A stretch of DNA of 64,000 nucleotides from Marthasterias glacialis (GCA_911728455.2 OU452228.1:10297129-10361128), one strand, 5' to 3'; positions 1 to 11,530 are shown, numbered from the stretch's first letter. Program-made: numbers and translations. Notes: generated from the sequence alone by a model not told the origin.

Positions 1-577
1 AAATGTGCCAGATACTAATGATGAGTTTATAATTTTGGTAAGTACTGGAAGCAAAACATCAAGGCACTCACTCACAAGGTTAGTAGGCATGGGATCCAGA
101 GTGCAAGATCCCTTAGAAGAATTGACAACAAGCTGTTTTACCTGTGACTCGGTTAATGGTATGAAACTATCAAACAGGATATTAAACCAAGTCTCTGTAA
201 GGGCAAACAAATCAGCCTTACTATTAATAGCATAAGAAACAAAATCGGCTGTTTTATTTTTAAGAGATCTAGTATTTAGGCAACAAAGTTTAAATAGATC
301 ATCAGATGAATCGGCAGGATTTACAACAATGTGTTTAAGGACAGGAGTACGGTTTTCCAAAGCTAACCTATTATGAACACAATCAAGCCGGTGACCAATG
401 TGAACAGGAATTTTACACTTATAGTTACAATGACCCGCTCTATTACCCCTGAACCGAAAAATTCCATTCGCTTTCAGAATCGAAAACAATCCAGGCTGAA
501 TGGAGTGATAAAAAGTCTTACAGGGAAGGTTGGCCAGTGCAAGAGTGTGCAGGATCTTTGATGGGAGAAGCGGAGGT
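1..577 (-). pseudogene. Non-LTR retrotransposon (CR1/L2-like LINE) ORF2 fragment with internal deletion
   Basis: Read on the minus strand, an open frame runs from a stop near 578-580 to the window edge. It starts with a basic stretch, then matches the beginning of a LINE apurinic endonuclease: LNTRSLKNKTADFVSYAIN followed by DLFALTETWF (about 290 down to 180). Within about 10 residues it jumps to a segment typical of the spacer just before a CR1-type reverse transcriptase, containing SKGSCTLDPMPTNLVSECLD and LPVLTKIINSSLVSGTF (about 160 down to 1). Most of the endonuclease is therefore missing although the frame stays open, which points to an internal deletion. The RT itself would lie left of the window. 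The family call rests on motif recognition only. Confidence 0.7.
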
Positions 578-1091
578 TTACAGAGGTAGACCTTTGGTAG
601 TTTTGTGTTTATTGCGCAATTTGTTTTTTCCCAGACAATTTGGTGGCAGTAGGTTTGGTTGGTTGTGGGGCAAGTGGCAGACTCTCAGGCAGATTAATGG
701 CTGTTGGTGGAGTAGGTGGTGAGGTTGGTGTTGGTTTTGTAGGTGGTGTCGTGGATGGTGGTGGTATATGTAGTTGTTGGTCTGGTATGTAATGCAAACA
801 AAAACAATTTGCAATTCAAATATGCTTTCCAGACATATATGAAATTTGAAGGCTTCTGGAGTGGCCAACAAAATCCAATCCACCAGTAATCAGATCAATA
901 TTTCCACTTGCTAAATATTTTTTAACTATTCAATATATCTGTGGCATATATAGTTACATAGCTGGCACTGGCCCTTGGGGATACACATATGAAGTATTCT
1001 CTTTTTCTTTGAGAGATAGCTGCTAAGCTTCAAACCAGGGACAATACTTTGGATGGCAGCATCAACAAACTCCTTCTCTGGATACTTATTG
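578..1091. other. Non-coding stretch with TGG/CCA-rich low complexity
   Basis: Bases 690-780 are a GGT/TGG-rich strand-asymmetric run. On the minus strand it can be read as Pro/Thr-rich or His/Pro-rich peptide in two overlapping frames, a composition artefact. It lies directly 5' of the LINE fragment in LINE orientation and could be degraded LINE leader or ORF1, but no motif supports that. Nothing else is recognised. Confidence 0.4.
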
Positions 1092-1557
1092 TCAAGGCCA
1101 ATCTGTAATCGGTGAATCAGACTGGGAAAGGAAAGCTTCCCCGATTTGCTCCTTCATCTGAAACTCTTGACGCAGCGTCACGGAGATCTGAGCTGGAACG
1201 GTAGCTGGCCTTGGGACATCCTTCTCACCTGGTGTTGAGGGCTCTGGGGAGCTTTGTGTGGGATAAGCCATGTTGATGGCCTCTCGCACTGTTTTTAGCA
1301 AAGTTAACCCACCATCAGGGTACTGGTCAACTTCATCCTGGTCCAGGTGCCTTGATATCTTCTTTACCATTTTGGAGATGAGAAAGGCCATCTTCGATGC
1401 CATCAATTTCTAGCTCCTTTCCCAATTCAATCAGCTGAGAACTTTCCAGATTGTAAAGGGCTGCATTCACCTCACGGTGCACCGCCTCCAACTCGGACAC
1501 CACCTTTTTACTAGAATAGGGCAGGCATTTGGTGTATGAGTAAGTGCCTCCTGACAA
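1092..1557 (-). pseudogene. Gag-like N-terminal fragment of a retroelement, frameshifted
   Basis: Two overlapping minus-strand frames form one degraded protein. The upstream frame ends in ESSQLIELGKELEIDGIEDG; the downstream frame continues with ISKMVKKISRHLDQDEVD and a Pro/Ser-rich tail. The pattern of a short LIELG helix followed by a lysine/arginine helix and an acidic DQDEVD segment resembles the N-terminal domain of Gag-like proteins in animal gypsy-type elements. The frame change falls near 1390-1410. It may belong to the same broken element as 2335-3984 or to another one. Identification is from memory of the family and is moderate. Confidence 0.45.
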
Positions 1558-2334
1558 TTACTCATCACAACCAGGCCCTGGCAACATCGCCAGTGCAACT
1601 GGTACTGATGCTGGTTTTACCAGCCGCTGACCTCTGACACTCCATGTTGTATGGCGCACCATAAATAAAAGTACACAAATGTTCATATCACCACAGAGTC
1701 ATGAGTATGACTTTTGTAGTGATACATTAATAACTCAAAAACAGAATAGATTAATTCCCATCCATGATTCACGATGGGTGTAGGGCTAAACATGCTGAAT
1801 AGAGTTGTCATACATTTCAGCAAGGTGACGATCAGGTATTGCTGCACTTCAAATGGAACTGCTTTGCAACGCCCTGCTTTGCAATGGCTAACATTGTTAC
1901 AATAACCCTTCTCACTATGAATGTAACTTAAAAATAACATAGAGCCCCTTAAAAAATTGCTTTGCAGCTCATGAGAGGTAGACCTTTTCTGTAAACTTGA
2001 AGGTAACATAACATATTGGCAGAAGAGATTGGCAGAATAAGTTCAATGCGACACAATGTGCCACGATTACTCATCTGTAGTGAATTATTAATAGCCCTGT
2101 TTAGGACTAGCCTAGTATCCTATTTTTTTTTTTATTTTTTTTTAATGCCATGGAGGATGGTGAGGTAGCAGACATTACTGGGCTTAAGGCATGCCCGCTT
2201 TGTACAATATTTAAAGCAGTGCTGAACAGCCTCTCAGATGGCACATTCATGGCCAGGATGCATAGTTATTTCCAGGCTGTCTTTCATTCACCTTCCACCA
2301 TGACAAATAAAGTCATTGATGGCTCTATGACAAC
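1558..2334. other. No gene seen; oligo-T tract
   Basis: No coding signal is recognised. A T-rich tract lies at 2122-2143. A frame at 1683-2009 on the minus strand has no recognisable motif and is treated as chance. Confidence 0.4.
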
Positions 2335-2737
2335 ACCATCTTATTACTGTTGTTGCCTTTTGATCTCTACATGGAATCGCTTGGGTGAATTTGCTGAAGA
2401 CATCTGTCATGACCAATACATTCTCTCGCCCATCTGTTGGTTTCTTTAGTATGGTGAAGTCTATAGCGAGAATGTCGAGTGGCCGATCTGCCATCATCCT
2501 ACCCATGGAGGGCCTAACACCCGGAGTCGGTGCCTTGGATATGGTACATCTCTCACAGCTCTTACACCATTTGTCTACATCTGTAGCCATTCCTGGCCAG
2601 TAACACCTCTTCTGCAGGAGTGCAAGGGTCCGATCGCGTCCCTGATGACCTGCTTGGTTATGGAGGGCATCGAGGACTGTTGGCTGAAGTTCTGATGGAA
2701 GAAGAAGAAGGTAGAAGTTATCATCAACCAGGTGAAT
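2335..2737 (-). pseudogene. Ty3/gypsy-type integrase fragment
   Basis: On the minus strand this encodes the N-terminal zinc-binding domain and the start of the catalytic core of a retroelement integrase. The HHCC pattern is visible (HNQAGH, then CKSCERC about 30 residues later), with the usual YWPGM between. The core start LDILAIDFTIL carries the first acidic residue of the D,D-35-E triad and is followed by the typical VLVMTDVFSKF strand. Homology stops near 2335, before the second catalytic Asp, so the domain is truncated. Upstream residues of the same open frame (3082 down to about 2740) are antisense to the RT fragment and not part of the integrase. Confidence 0.8.
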
Positions 2738-3198
2738 GCAGCGGAGCCTGAAGGGGAGAATATTACAATGCCCTTTGTCAAAGACCTTGGAGAAGCCAAG
2801 TCCAGTCCTCAGGAAGCACAAGTGAAGAAGCTTCTTTTGAAGTACCAGGATGTGTTTTGTCAGAGTGAGAGCGACCTTGGCTACACTAACACAGTCAGCC
2901 ACGAAATCCCAACTGTTGACAACCAGCCAGTGTGTGTTCCCCACCGGCGAGTACCCCCACACCAAATGAACAAGGTGAAAGCGCATCCTAAGAAGCTTCT
3001 TGAGCAAAATATAATCAGGCCATCTTCCAGCCCCTATGCTGTGCCAGTGGTCGTCGTACGTTAGAAGGATGGAAGTCTTCATCTTTGTGTTGACTATAGG
3101 ATGCTCAATGACGAGACCTGTAAGGATGCATACCCCTTACCCCGTATAGAGGAATCTCTTGATTCCTTGAAAGGAGCAACTCTCTTCAGTTCCATCGA
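2738..3198 (+). pseudogene. Ty3/gypsy-type reverse transcriptase fragment, inverted relative to its neighbours
   Basis: The plus strand encodes the N-terminal half of a gypsy-type RT: an RT leader with KYQDVFCQSESDLGYTN, then VPHRRVPP, IIRPSSSPYAVPV, the LCVDYRMLN palm motif and YPLPRIEESLDSLKGA. A TAG at 3062-3064 interrupts the frame just before KDGSLHLCVDY. Homology stops near 3198, before the catalytic YXDD box. It abuts the integrase fragment (minus, to about 2737) on the left and Gag (minus, from about 3199) on the right, so it sits inverted between two pieces of otherwise normal order. Confidence 0.8.
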
Positions 3199-3984
3199 AC
3201 TGCTGCTCTGGCCTCTACTGCTTGGACTGGGGTCGGGTTGCTCTCCCATGAGAGGACCGTGTTCCTCAGATCAGTGAACTCTATGGGGGAGTTTTTGTTT
3301 ACATACCGCCGTACCTCCCTCCTCAAAGATGGGTCTGTCAGACCGGCGGCAAATTTCTCACACAAGACCGCATCCTTGTCTTGCAGGAGAGGGGCATCAT
3401 TGGGGGAAGCCAGCTCGACCTTCCTCAGCAACTTCAGAAGTTGTAGAGAATACTCCTGCAGGGTTTCCCCTCCCCGTTGCCTCCTCGCATAGAAGTCCTC
3501 CTACCTGGTGGAAGGTGTCTCATGGCATGTATAGGCCTTCACCACATGACAGATGATAGACCTCTCGGACGGTGGGCAAAGTTGCACTTCGTCGCGTGCT
3601 GGGCCGGTGAGGTGGTCGATGACAAGTTGCGCCCCCTCGGCATCGGACATGTCCTGAGTGAGATGGCGCATGTTCTCCGCCCACTCAGTCACCTCTGGGT
3701 CTCTGTTGCTTTTTGGCCGACCAGCGAGTTTGGTCCCTCGCTCCCTCGGAACTACTACAATCTTCTGTTTTGGTGGACCATTACTTTCTCCACCCCTTCT
3801 TCTCCGCCTCCATCGCTGCCAAGCAATTGATCAACAACTTCAGCTGCTCCTTTATCTCCTCCATTTCCAACGCAAAGTCTGGTATCAACCTTTTTTGTGT
3901 TTTTTTGTGGGTTTTTTTGGTTGTTTTTTGTGACTCTTGCAAATCCTTTTTACGACGCTTGTGAAAGGATGTTCTTCTTTGCAA
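3199..3984 (-). pseudogene. Ty3/gypsy-type Gag (capsid) pseudogene
   Basis: The minus strand encodes a Gag-like protein: a lysine-rich N-terminus with a helical stretch (EMEEIKEQLKLLINCLAAME), a capsid-like middle (WAENMRHLTQDMSDAEGAQL, DHLTGPARDEV) and a capsid C-terminal part with EKFAAGLTDPSLRREVRRYV. The last matches the F-x-x-GL-x-DP-x-LR-x-E-x-R signature of gypsy capsids. A frameshift near 3785-3795 separates the first part from the second and a stop near 3500 interrupts the second. No CCHC knuckle is seen before the junction with the RT piece. Confidence 0.7.
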
Positions 3985-4439
3985 GATAGGAATGGTTTAT
4001 TGTCACAAGTGTAATATTACAAATAAAAAAAAAGTTGGCACATTGAACTCTGCGGATGTTTAAGGAGGCTTCTACACCAAGTAATAAGATGACTGTATGA
4101 TTATAATAGAGACACAATTGCATGGAACTCACTTTGCCGACTACTGAGTGAAAACTGAGCTGATCATTCTGTGGAGTGTGACCTGGTCTGAGGCTCCCAA
4201 AGTTCATTGAACTGAAGGGGGCTGTTGCTAAGCAACTACAGAGCCTTAAGACATACCACTTAAAGTAATTTTTAACATGATTTACATTACTTAAAAAAAA
4301 ACTGTCACAAAAACAATATTAAATAGTTGAACCATTCTTAGTTTAGTCAATTTACATCTCAAAGACAATAGTGGTTAGTTCTTCACATTATATGAAGGGA
4401 TGCCTGTTTGTCATTTTCTGGGTTGACTGCTTGCACTAT
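3985..4439. other. No gene seen
   Basis: AT-rich sequence with no recognised coding, repeat or RNA signal. An A-run sits near 4024-4033. Confidence 0.35.
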
Positions 4440-4915
4440 GGTGAAACAGTTACGAACAAGTCTTTTCGAGTTGTTCGCCATCTCCTGGTATAGTATGGGA
4501 GAATGACCATTGCATATTCTTTGAGAAGACATAAACATCTTTCGTACATTTCTTGGTTGATTTCTGTTTAAGGAATTTTTTCCAGAAACTAAGTTGTGCT
4601 TTTAAGGCCTTGACTTTGTCACATTTCTTTTCTAAAGCCGCGAAAGTGGGATCCATTTGTTGCTCACATTGCCAAAGGCCCCAATGATGAGCAGAAATCT
4701 GCTTTTCTTTCCTTTGCAGTCAGCGAGTCATTGCTTTTTCAGCTTTCTCCACTTTCTCAGAAACAGAAACTCTATTAGCTTTCTGGATTGCACGATGCCG
4801 GCCTTTGAAAGTCTGTAGGACTTTTCTAACCGATTTTCTGTACTGTGAAAACAGCTGCGTTTTTCCGCTGGTGATTTTGGCTTTGGCCAAGATGATGTTT
4901 TGTTGTGGCTAAATA
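4440..4915 (-). pseudogene. Decayed repeat-borne ORF with GLWQ motif
   Basis: A minus-strand frame from about 4910 to 4450 reads as a lysine-rich coiled-coil-like protein: QQNIILAKAKITSGK, YRKSVRKVLQTFKGR, then GLWQCEQQMD, KVKALKAQLSFWKKFLKQ and KDVYVFSKN. The order 'GLWQ... KALKAQL-x-F-x-K-x-VL... V-FSK' is one I recall from many transposon-associated hypothetical proteins of fish and invertebrates. A TGA near 4727 breaks the frame and the expected C-terminal block after FSKN is not recognisable. Function unknown. Confidence 0.45.
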
Positions 4916-6165
4916 TGATGTATGCTTCACTATGTAATGGTCGATATGGGTTTTTACCTCATCAAACGGTCAACATGGTCAAGGTGCCCAAAGATACTTT
5001 CTGAAAACTTATTGTGCTTTGGCAAGGATTTGCAAAGTTGTCTATGCCAAACTATTGGTTAATTTTGTCCTTTTTGCCCATTTCCCCACACTATTTAGCA
5101 CTGTGTGCCAATCGAAGAGTAATCGTATTGATTTGACCAATATTATGGGCAAGTCCTGATAATATCCAACTTTTATGCAGTTTCAGGGTACCAATTTTTG
5201 TCCATAAATTAGACAACTATTTACCAACAATTGAATGGCTTGCTTTGCCCATAAAATCATTTACCCATTATCTTTACAGTGTAGGTCGTAAGCTGAAAGT
5301 CAAACAGTTTTGACGTTCTTTAGTTCAGCACTTTAGAAACCGGTTTACAGTTTCCAGCTCCGCTGTTATATCTTGGCTTATCTGGATCAGTCCAAGTTGC
5401 ACTGTGCCAGTGGACCTCTATTGTTAACTTGTCTGAGTTAGCAATCTGTGGTCAGTTTTTATGTAATCCACACATACTGCTACCAACAACATACCCTGCA
5501 TAGCATCTGATAACATTAGAGCCAGACTTCATATTAGCTACATGTAACATCACTTCGAACTTAATGTACCTACATGTTTAACAGCTACAGCTGATGCAGT
5601 CATAAACAATGTACCATTACCTTATGTGTCTGCTGATGTCATTTATCGAACTTTCATAAATACCCCAGTCCTATTGGTTGAAAGGTGGTCACATGACCAC
5701 GTTTACCTGGTATTAAATGACTGATAAGTACATGCTGGAGCAGGTCAAGACCAGTCCGCTAAATGCACAATCAGCGTTAAACCATATGTGTGTTGGCCTA
5801 ATAGCTAACATGGGCTCTAATCTACTCATAACACAATTACTACGTACCAGTACTCAATGTAAAATATATATGTACGAGTACGTAAGCACAACTGTTGAGC
5901 GTCGCTTGCAATTTCACCTTTCGCAAAATGGTACCCCGCCCCCCCCCCCCCCCCCCCCCCCCCGGATTGTATCAAAATACAGAAAATATACAAATTAGTT
6001 TGGATCAATTTATTGTGGTCTACCCCAAGTTAAAGACCATTTGAGAGTCCCCAAAATAAATGTATTATTTTCCTGCCTGTGTGTTTCTCTTGATGTCTCA
6101 AAGTGTCATTTCCTTTTTTTTTATTCCATCTTACTTCATGTTGACGTGTGTCCTGGAGATAAACC
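4916..6165. other. Non-coding sequence with a 25-base poly-C tract
   Basis: No gene is recognised. Bases 5939-5963 are an uninterrupted C homopolymer, one of several in the first 16 kb (others at about 8856-8868, 9718-9730, 9885-9898 and a G run at 15102-15118). The frames it opens (poly-Pro or poly-Gly) are composition artefacts. Confidence 0.5.
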
Positions 6166-6231
6166 AAACTGAGATGAATCTGAGAAAGCAAGACGACTTC
6201 CGCTGGATGAGGTCAATTCTTACCAATGTTG
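6166..6231 (+). CDS. Candidate penultimate exon of an unidentified gene
   Basis: An open plus-strand segment reads EINQTEMNLRKQDDFRWMRS then ILTNVG and ends at the donor G|GTGAGT at 6231/6232. The phase (one leftover base) joins exactly to the candidate exon at 6934. The 5' border is uncertain: the open frame extends back to 6060 and no convincing acceptor is visible. I do not recognise the protein. It could be chance, since a nearby sequence duplication (about 6020-6095 versus 6595-6660) shows the region is repeat-bearing. Confidence 0.25.
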
Positions 6232-6933
6232 GTGAGTTACTGTATTTTATGTTTTCAAAGTCACATCTCAGATCGATGATTTTATGTCGTTTCCCTATTC
6301 ATTGTCCCACATACAATAATATAAAAGAATGAATATAACTTATATAGTGCCTTACATTTGAAGCATTAAGTACAAAGCATTTAACAATGAAGCATAGAGA
6401 ATACAGAAAAACGGTGGATTAAACACATTTAAAAGAGACTACAAATCCTAGCATAAAGCACTACCTTAAAAATATGAATTAAATTATATGTGTAAATTAT
6501 GTATATGTGTTTCCCCTTGGCTGGCCAAACATATTCATGACGTGGTCTACTTATTATTTTTCTGCACAACTGAGCTGTAGCTTGTTTTTGTCCAAGTTTA
6601 CTTGAGAGTCCCTAAAGGAAATGTATCCTCCTGCCTGATTGGGTCTCAGCTGCAATTGGTGTAAAGACTTTTTAACCACCAATGTTTCTAACTCACACAG
6701 GTTGTACCCAGAAATGGACATTCAAAGCAAGTTAACTAACTGGTCTGGTACATGTCATGGCAGATGTCAATTCATTCTTTAGGAATAAAGCCTGGTGTCC
6801 ACAGTTCAAGTCACTACAAAGTGGTAGATCCAGGATCCAAGATTTTATGTAACCATTTTGAAATGACATTGTCAATAATTTCCAGTATTTGTGATAATTT
6901 ATTATAAGTGTTTACTTCTTCTTTTTTTCTAAG

Positions 6934-6986
6934 GGTATGCATTCAGACGTCTGCTGAGGATCCTGAATGGAAATAACCCTCCCTGA
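6934..6986 (+). CDS. Candidate terminal exon of an unidentified gene
   Basis: It follows a strong polypyrimidine tract and AG (TTCTTCTTTTTTTCTAAG). In the phase set by the exon ending at 6231 it reads GYAFRRLLRILNGNNPP, then TGA at 6984-6986. An AATAAA lies downstream at about 7355-7360. The joined C-terminus would be short, basic and hydrophobic. No family is recognised. Confidence 0.25.
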
Positions 6987-9137
6987 TGGCAGGCAGACCT
7001 AGTACCCTTTCTGACAGCACATCAGATGGAGTTGTACCACAGGAACTTCATACACATTGTACATGTACATATGGAAGCCCAACAAGCACCTTGAGCATCT
7101 ACTACATTGATGTAATGTCACAGTCTACCAAGCTGCACATGAAAAGTGCTCTTTTACTGTGAGCAAAGTGACTTTTCTTATCGGATGGGACCTACATGTA
7201 ATTCAATGGACAAGTCTTCGAGGATATCAACTACTTTGAAATTAACCAATCTATGACATTCTGGTAAACATTGAAGACATATGTGCTACAATTTCACATC
7301 AATATGCACTTCATACAGGGATTATAACTTTCAGTCAACTTTTTTTCCAGAGAAAATAAACCACCTGGTATACCTTTCTGAAGAAATCAAAATGGAGAAA
7401 ACTTTCCCAGAACAGGAACCAGCTAAAGAATTATAACTACTTAATGTCATCTCTGTTAATACTGCAGGGCTAGCAGCTTCTAAGATGAGAAGACCATGGA
7501 GAGAGTGTTGAACTTGATGATAAAACAATAATTTTCTTTCAAGGAGAGATCATTAAATGTGTAAACAGTTTTTTGACATTTGTTTTCCAAATAGGTTTTG
7601 AGCTCTCAATTTAATCAACAAAATGTATATTTGAATTGTAACAAGTGAATGTTGAGTTCCGATAATTAATAACATTGGAGGGCAAACAAATTGTGTTTGG
7701 CACAACCCTGCCTGTTATGAACAGGGTTTGAAGACCACTGGTGTAGCAGTTAAGTCATTAGTTAAGATGCAATTTTCTGCTTTAACATGATGCAGATAGA
7801 CATTATAAGATGGATGATAACTTTCATATCAAGATGGTGTTGAGCACTGTGCATGTTGTGTAGTATGGATGTCACCTCTACACCACGAGCACCTTTAGAA
7901 GACTAATGGAAATGAAACTCGTGATGGACACCAATTATGTCTTTCTAGGGATGATAATACTTACAAATCTCAATAATTAAATATTTTATGTCACGTCTAA
8001 AAACCAAAATGAATTACACAGCTGTTTAGTGAAGCAATGATATGCTAACAAACTAAACTTGCTCAAAATCTGTAACTTGCTATGAACACAGCGATCTTCT
8101 ATAAAAATTACAAGCGTATGCTATAAAAAATAAAAGCGTATGTGACAGGTCATGAAAAAGAAAAAAAATGTGTTGGAAAATGCCTTGCCGAGAGATTGAG
8201 ATTTTCTTCTGCTGTTTTGTAGAAAAGTCTGGGCTGTAGATATACCTTACACTATGGTCATTTCTTTGAAGACTCAGCTAGTTTATCCCTAAAATGTGAA
8301 AATATGCCAAATGTATTGGGGTAAACTTGAATAAAATCTGATTATTTGTTGACATGTTTCAAAACCAGATGGGAAATAGGGTGGCAGTGTTTAAAGAGTG
8401 GCTCCAAGGTCGAAGTCAGTCTGTCTTGTGATGCACTCATTCCCCAATAGATACAGTTTTATGAAAGTGGGAAAAATTACAAGTCTTTAACCTTACAGTG
8501 TAAAATTTCATTTGGTTTAATATCCATCCAGTGCGAAGGTGCAATGACGTCAATTTTTGATGCATGGGTCTGTACATTTTTTTAGGTCATTCCTGAATTT
8601 CGATGATATTGAATCAAAAAGGCATAGAATTTGACTGTTTTACTGATGCAAAAATTCCTCTTTTGAATTTACCCATTGTTGTCTGATGACCTCATCTTTC
8701 GAATTTCGCTCTGAAAGAGTATTCTAAATAAAATGATATTTTACACCATTGTAATGTAAGGTCAGAGACTTGTTTTTCCCCGCTTTAAAGACTCTCTCAC
8801 AAAACTGATCTTGACCTTGGAGACCCCCTTTTTGATGCCAGCAAATTGTTGTCCGCCCCCCCCCCCCCATTTGGAATATGCACTTTTGAGATTAGAAATT
8901 AATATAATAAAACATTATAATCTTAGTATTCATGAAGTTATTTCATTTATTTGTTCTGCCCACACGCAGACATCGTATTTGTTTTCACATCCACTTCATA
9001 TCATCTTGTAAAAAATAGTGAATGACATAACAACAGTGCTAAAAGAAGGCTCAATTATAAAAAAAAAGGCTGTCACTATCAGAACCCGTCCATTGTAGTA
9101 GAGGGTTGTTCCTTCTCCAATAAATCAAGAACACAAA
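6987..9137. other. No gene seen
   Basis: AT-rich sequence with an AATAAA near 7355 and a C run near 8856. Nothing else recognised. Confidence 0.35.
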
Positions 9138-10102
9138 GGAATTTTTAAATTAACACGTTTGTGATACTAAGTTCATCTTCCATGAATGTATGATAAATTA
9201 TGTTTTTGAAAACAAGTCCTTAGACTATTAAATTCACCTTGAAAGAAAAAAGACGAGAAAAAGCAGCAACGACAACACGGCGTCTGCAGTTTACTACGTG
9301 GCGAGCAGCACAAACTTTCAGCACGTGACTTTCAAGCCCCCCCCCCCCAAAAAAAAGTTCAGTTTTAGACCAAAATTACAAAGTTGTTTTCGCTCTACCA
9401 AGTCAAGAGGGCATATCCCCTGGTACCAGCGCTCTAATTTGCAAGCCTGGATCTGCCTTAGTTCAGAAAATATCCACGAGTATTCGGCACAAACTTTTAG
9501 GGCGAAAAAAACAACTATTTTCCGTTACCCCCCCTAAAAGAAAATGCAGTTTTGGACCAAAATTTTAAAGTCGTTTTCGCTATTAAGTCGAGAGGGCATA
9601 TCCCCCTGATACCAGCACTCTGATTTTGCAAGTCCAGATCTGCCTTAGTTTGGAAAATATCCACCATTTTTGGGCTGAAACTTTAAGGGCAAAGAAAGCA
9701 AACATTTTCCGTTACCCCCCCCCCCCCCCCAATTTCAAAGTCGTTTTCGCTCTACCAAGTCAAGAGCGCATATCCCTTGGTACCAGTGTTCTGATTTGCA
9801 AGCCCAGATCTGCCTTAGTTCGGAAAATATCCACCATTTTTCGGCTGAAACTTTAGGACCCAAAAAACAAAACTTTTCCGTAACCCCCCCCCCCCCCCAC
9901 CCTAAAAAAAAAAATGCAGTTTTGGACCAAAGAAGGGGCGAGGAGCAGGACTCATGGCTTCACAGCTTCATGATAACAGTTTACTGTGATTTATTCAGAA
10001 CATGGACGTGTCTTCTGGGCTGAAGGACGACGGGTGGAGTGGTTGTTCCGGTCGGAGGAGCTGACGACAGCAAAAACACTGATTACCGCAAAAGTGCACG
10101 AA
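9138..10102. repeat. Tandem duplication, copy 1 (965 bp)
   Basis: Starts at GGAATTTTTAAATTAACACG and ends at GCAAAAGTGCACGAA; the next base begins a second copy. Inside are about three and a half degenerate sub-repeats of 170-190 bp. Each carries a C run, a variant of CAGTTTTGGACCAAAATT, and a block containing GATCTGCCTTAGTT (from about 9358, 9545, 9731 and 9914). The short frames in it are repeated shadows and not genes. Confidence 0.9.
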
Positions 10103-11059
10103 GGAATTTTTAAATTAACACGTTTGTGATACTAAGTTCATCTTCCATGAATGTATGATAAGTTTTTGAAAACAAGTCCTTAGACTATTAAATTCACCTT
10201 GAAAGAAAAAAGACGAGAAAAAGCAGCAACGACAACACGGCGTCTGCAGTTTACTACGTGGCGAGCAGCACAAACTTTCAGCACGTGACTTTCAAGCCCC
10301 CCCCCAAAAAAAAAGTTCAGTTTTAGACCAAAATTACAAAGTTGTTTTCGCTCTACCAAGTCAAGAGGGCATATCCCCTGGTACCAGCGCTCTAATTTGC
10401 AAGCCTGGATCTGCCTTAGTTCAGAAAATATCCACGAGTATTCGGCACAAACTTTTAGGGCGAAAAAAACAACTATTTTCCGTTACCCCCCCTAAAAGAA
10501 AATGCAGTTTTGGACCAAAATTTTAAAGTCGTTTTCGCTATTAAGTCGAGAGGGCATATCCCCCTGATACCAGCACTCTGATTTTGCAAGTCCAGATCTG
10601 CCTTAGTTTGGAAAATATCCACCATTTTTGGGCTGAAACTTTAAGGGCAAAGAAAGCAAACATTTTCCGTTACCCCCCCCCCCCCCCCAATTTCAAAGTC
10701 GTTTTCGCTCTACCAAGTCAAGAGCGCATATCCCTTGGTACCAGTGTTCTGATTTGCAAGCCCAGATCTGCCTTAGTTCGGAAAATATCCACCATTTTTC
10801 GGCTGAAACTTTAGGACCCAAAAAACAAAACTTTTCCGTAACTCCACCCCCCCCCCACCCTAAAAAAAAAATGCAGTTTTGGACCAAAGAAGGGGCGAGG
10901 AGCAGGACTCATGGCTTCACAGCTTCATGATAACAGTTTACTGTGGTTTATTCAGAACATGGACGTGTCTTCTGGGCTGAAGGACGACGGGTGGAGTGGT
11001 TGTTCCGGTCGGAGGAGCTGACGACAGCAAAAACACTGATTACCGCAAAAGTGCACGAA
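10103..11059. repeat. Tandem duplication, copy 2 (957 bp)
   Basis: Near-identical to 9138-10102. It differs by a small deletion after ATGTATGATA (near 10160), shorter C runs, and a few substitutions. Such similarity means either a recent duplication or two haplotypes joined in the assembly. Confidence 0.9.
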
Positions 11060-11404
11060 CATTTTTGGCAGACATAGTACATATTTAGAATCACTAGCTG
11101 ATTTGGGTTGTTTTGCAGAATCCAGTTTACCTGCAGCTGGACTTACCTATAATATTTAACTTAGTAAGCAAAATTACAGCGCTTAAAATAATCAACGAGT
11201 AGATAAAATAAATAACTTAGGGTATGAATTAGTCGGTTATGTTTTTTTGCTTTACCAATACAGTTTTTTTTATCATGCACTCTTTAAAGTTTATCACTTC
11301 TAGATATATCAGCTGTACTAGGAGTAGGGTTGGCGTGATGGTTTGAGTTTCATGGGTTGATTGTTGTTCATATTATTAATCCACAATTGTGCCCTCTTGA
11401 TATA

Positions 11405-11530
11405 ATTTTTTTTTTTTTTTTTGCATGGTTTAGGGTCTGCATGGTTTTCTTTTGGTTTAGGGTTAGGGTGAGGTTATGGTGGGTTTGGTTTCGTTTTAGG
11501 TTTGGTGGGCTAGGGTTAGGGTTATCATTT
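11405..11530 (+). repeat. G-rich tract with telomere-like TTAGGG units
   Basis: After a T run (11407-11422), the plus strand is G/T-rich with several TTTAGGGTTAGGG-type units (about 11455-11470 and 11508-11522) separated by degenerate GGTTTGG sequence. It looks like a degraded interstitial telomeric repeat or simple G/T drift. Confidence 0.5.

Noticed and set aside
5939-5963. Polyproline or polyglycine protein from the C run
   Set aside because: A simple homopolymer read as codons; no gene context.
9626-10887. Repeated short frames in the tandem duplication (QICLSLENIHHFWAETL type)
   Set aside because: They occur identically in both repeat copies, contain poly-Pro from C runs and have no known domain; they are repeat artefacts.
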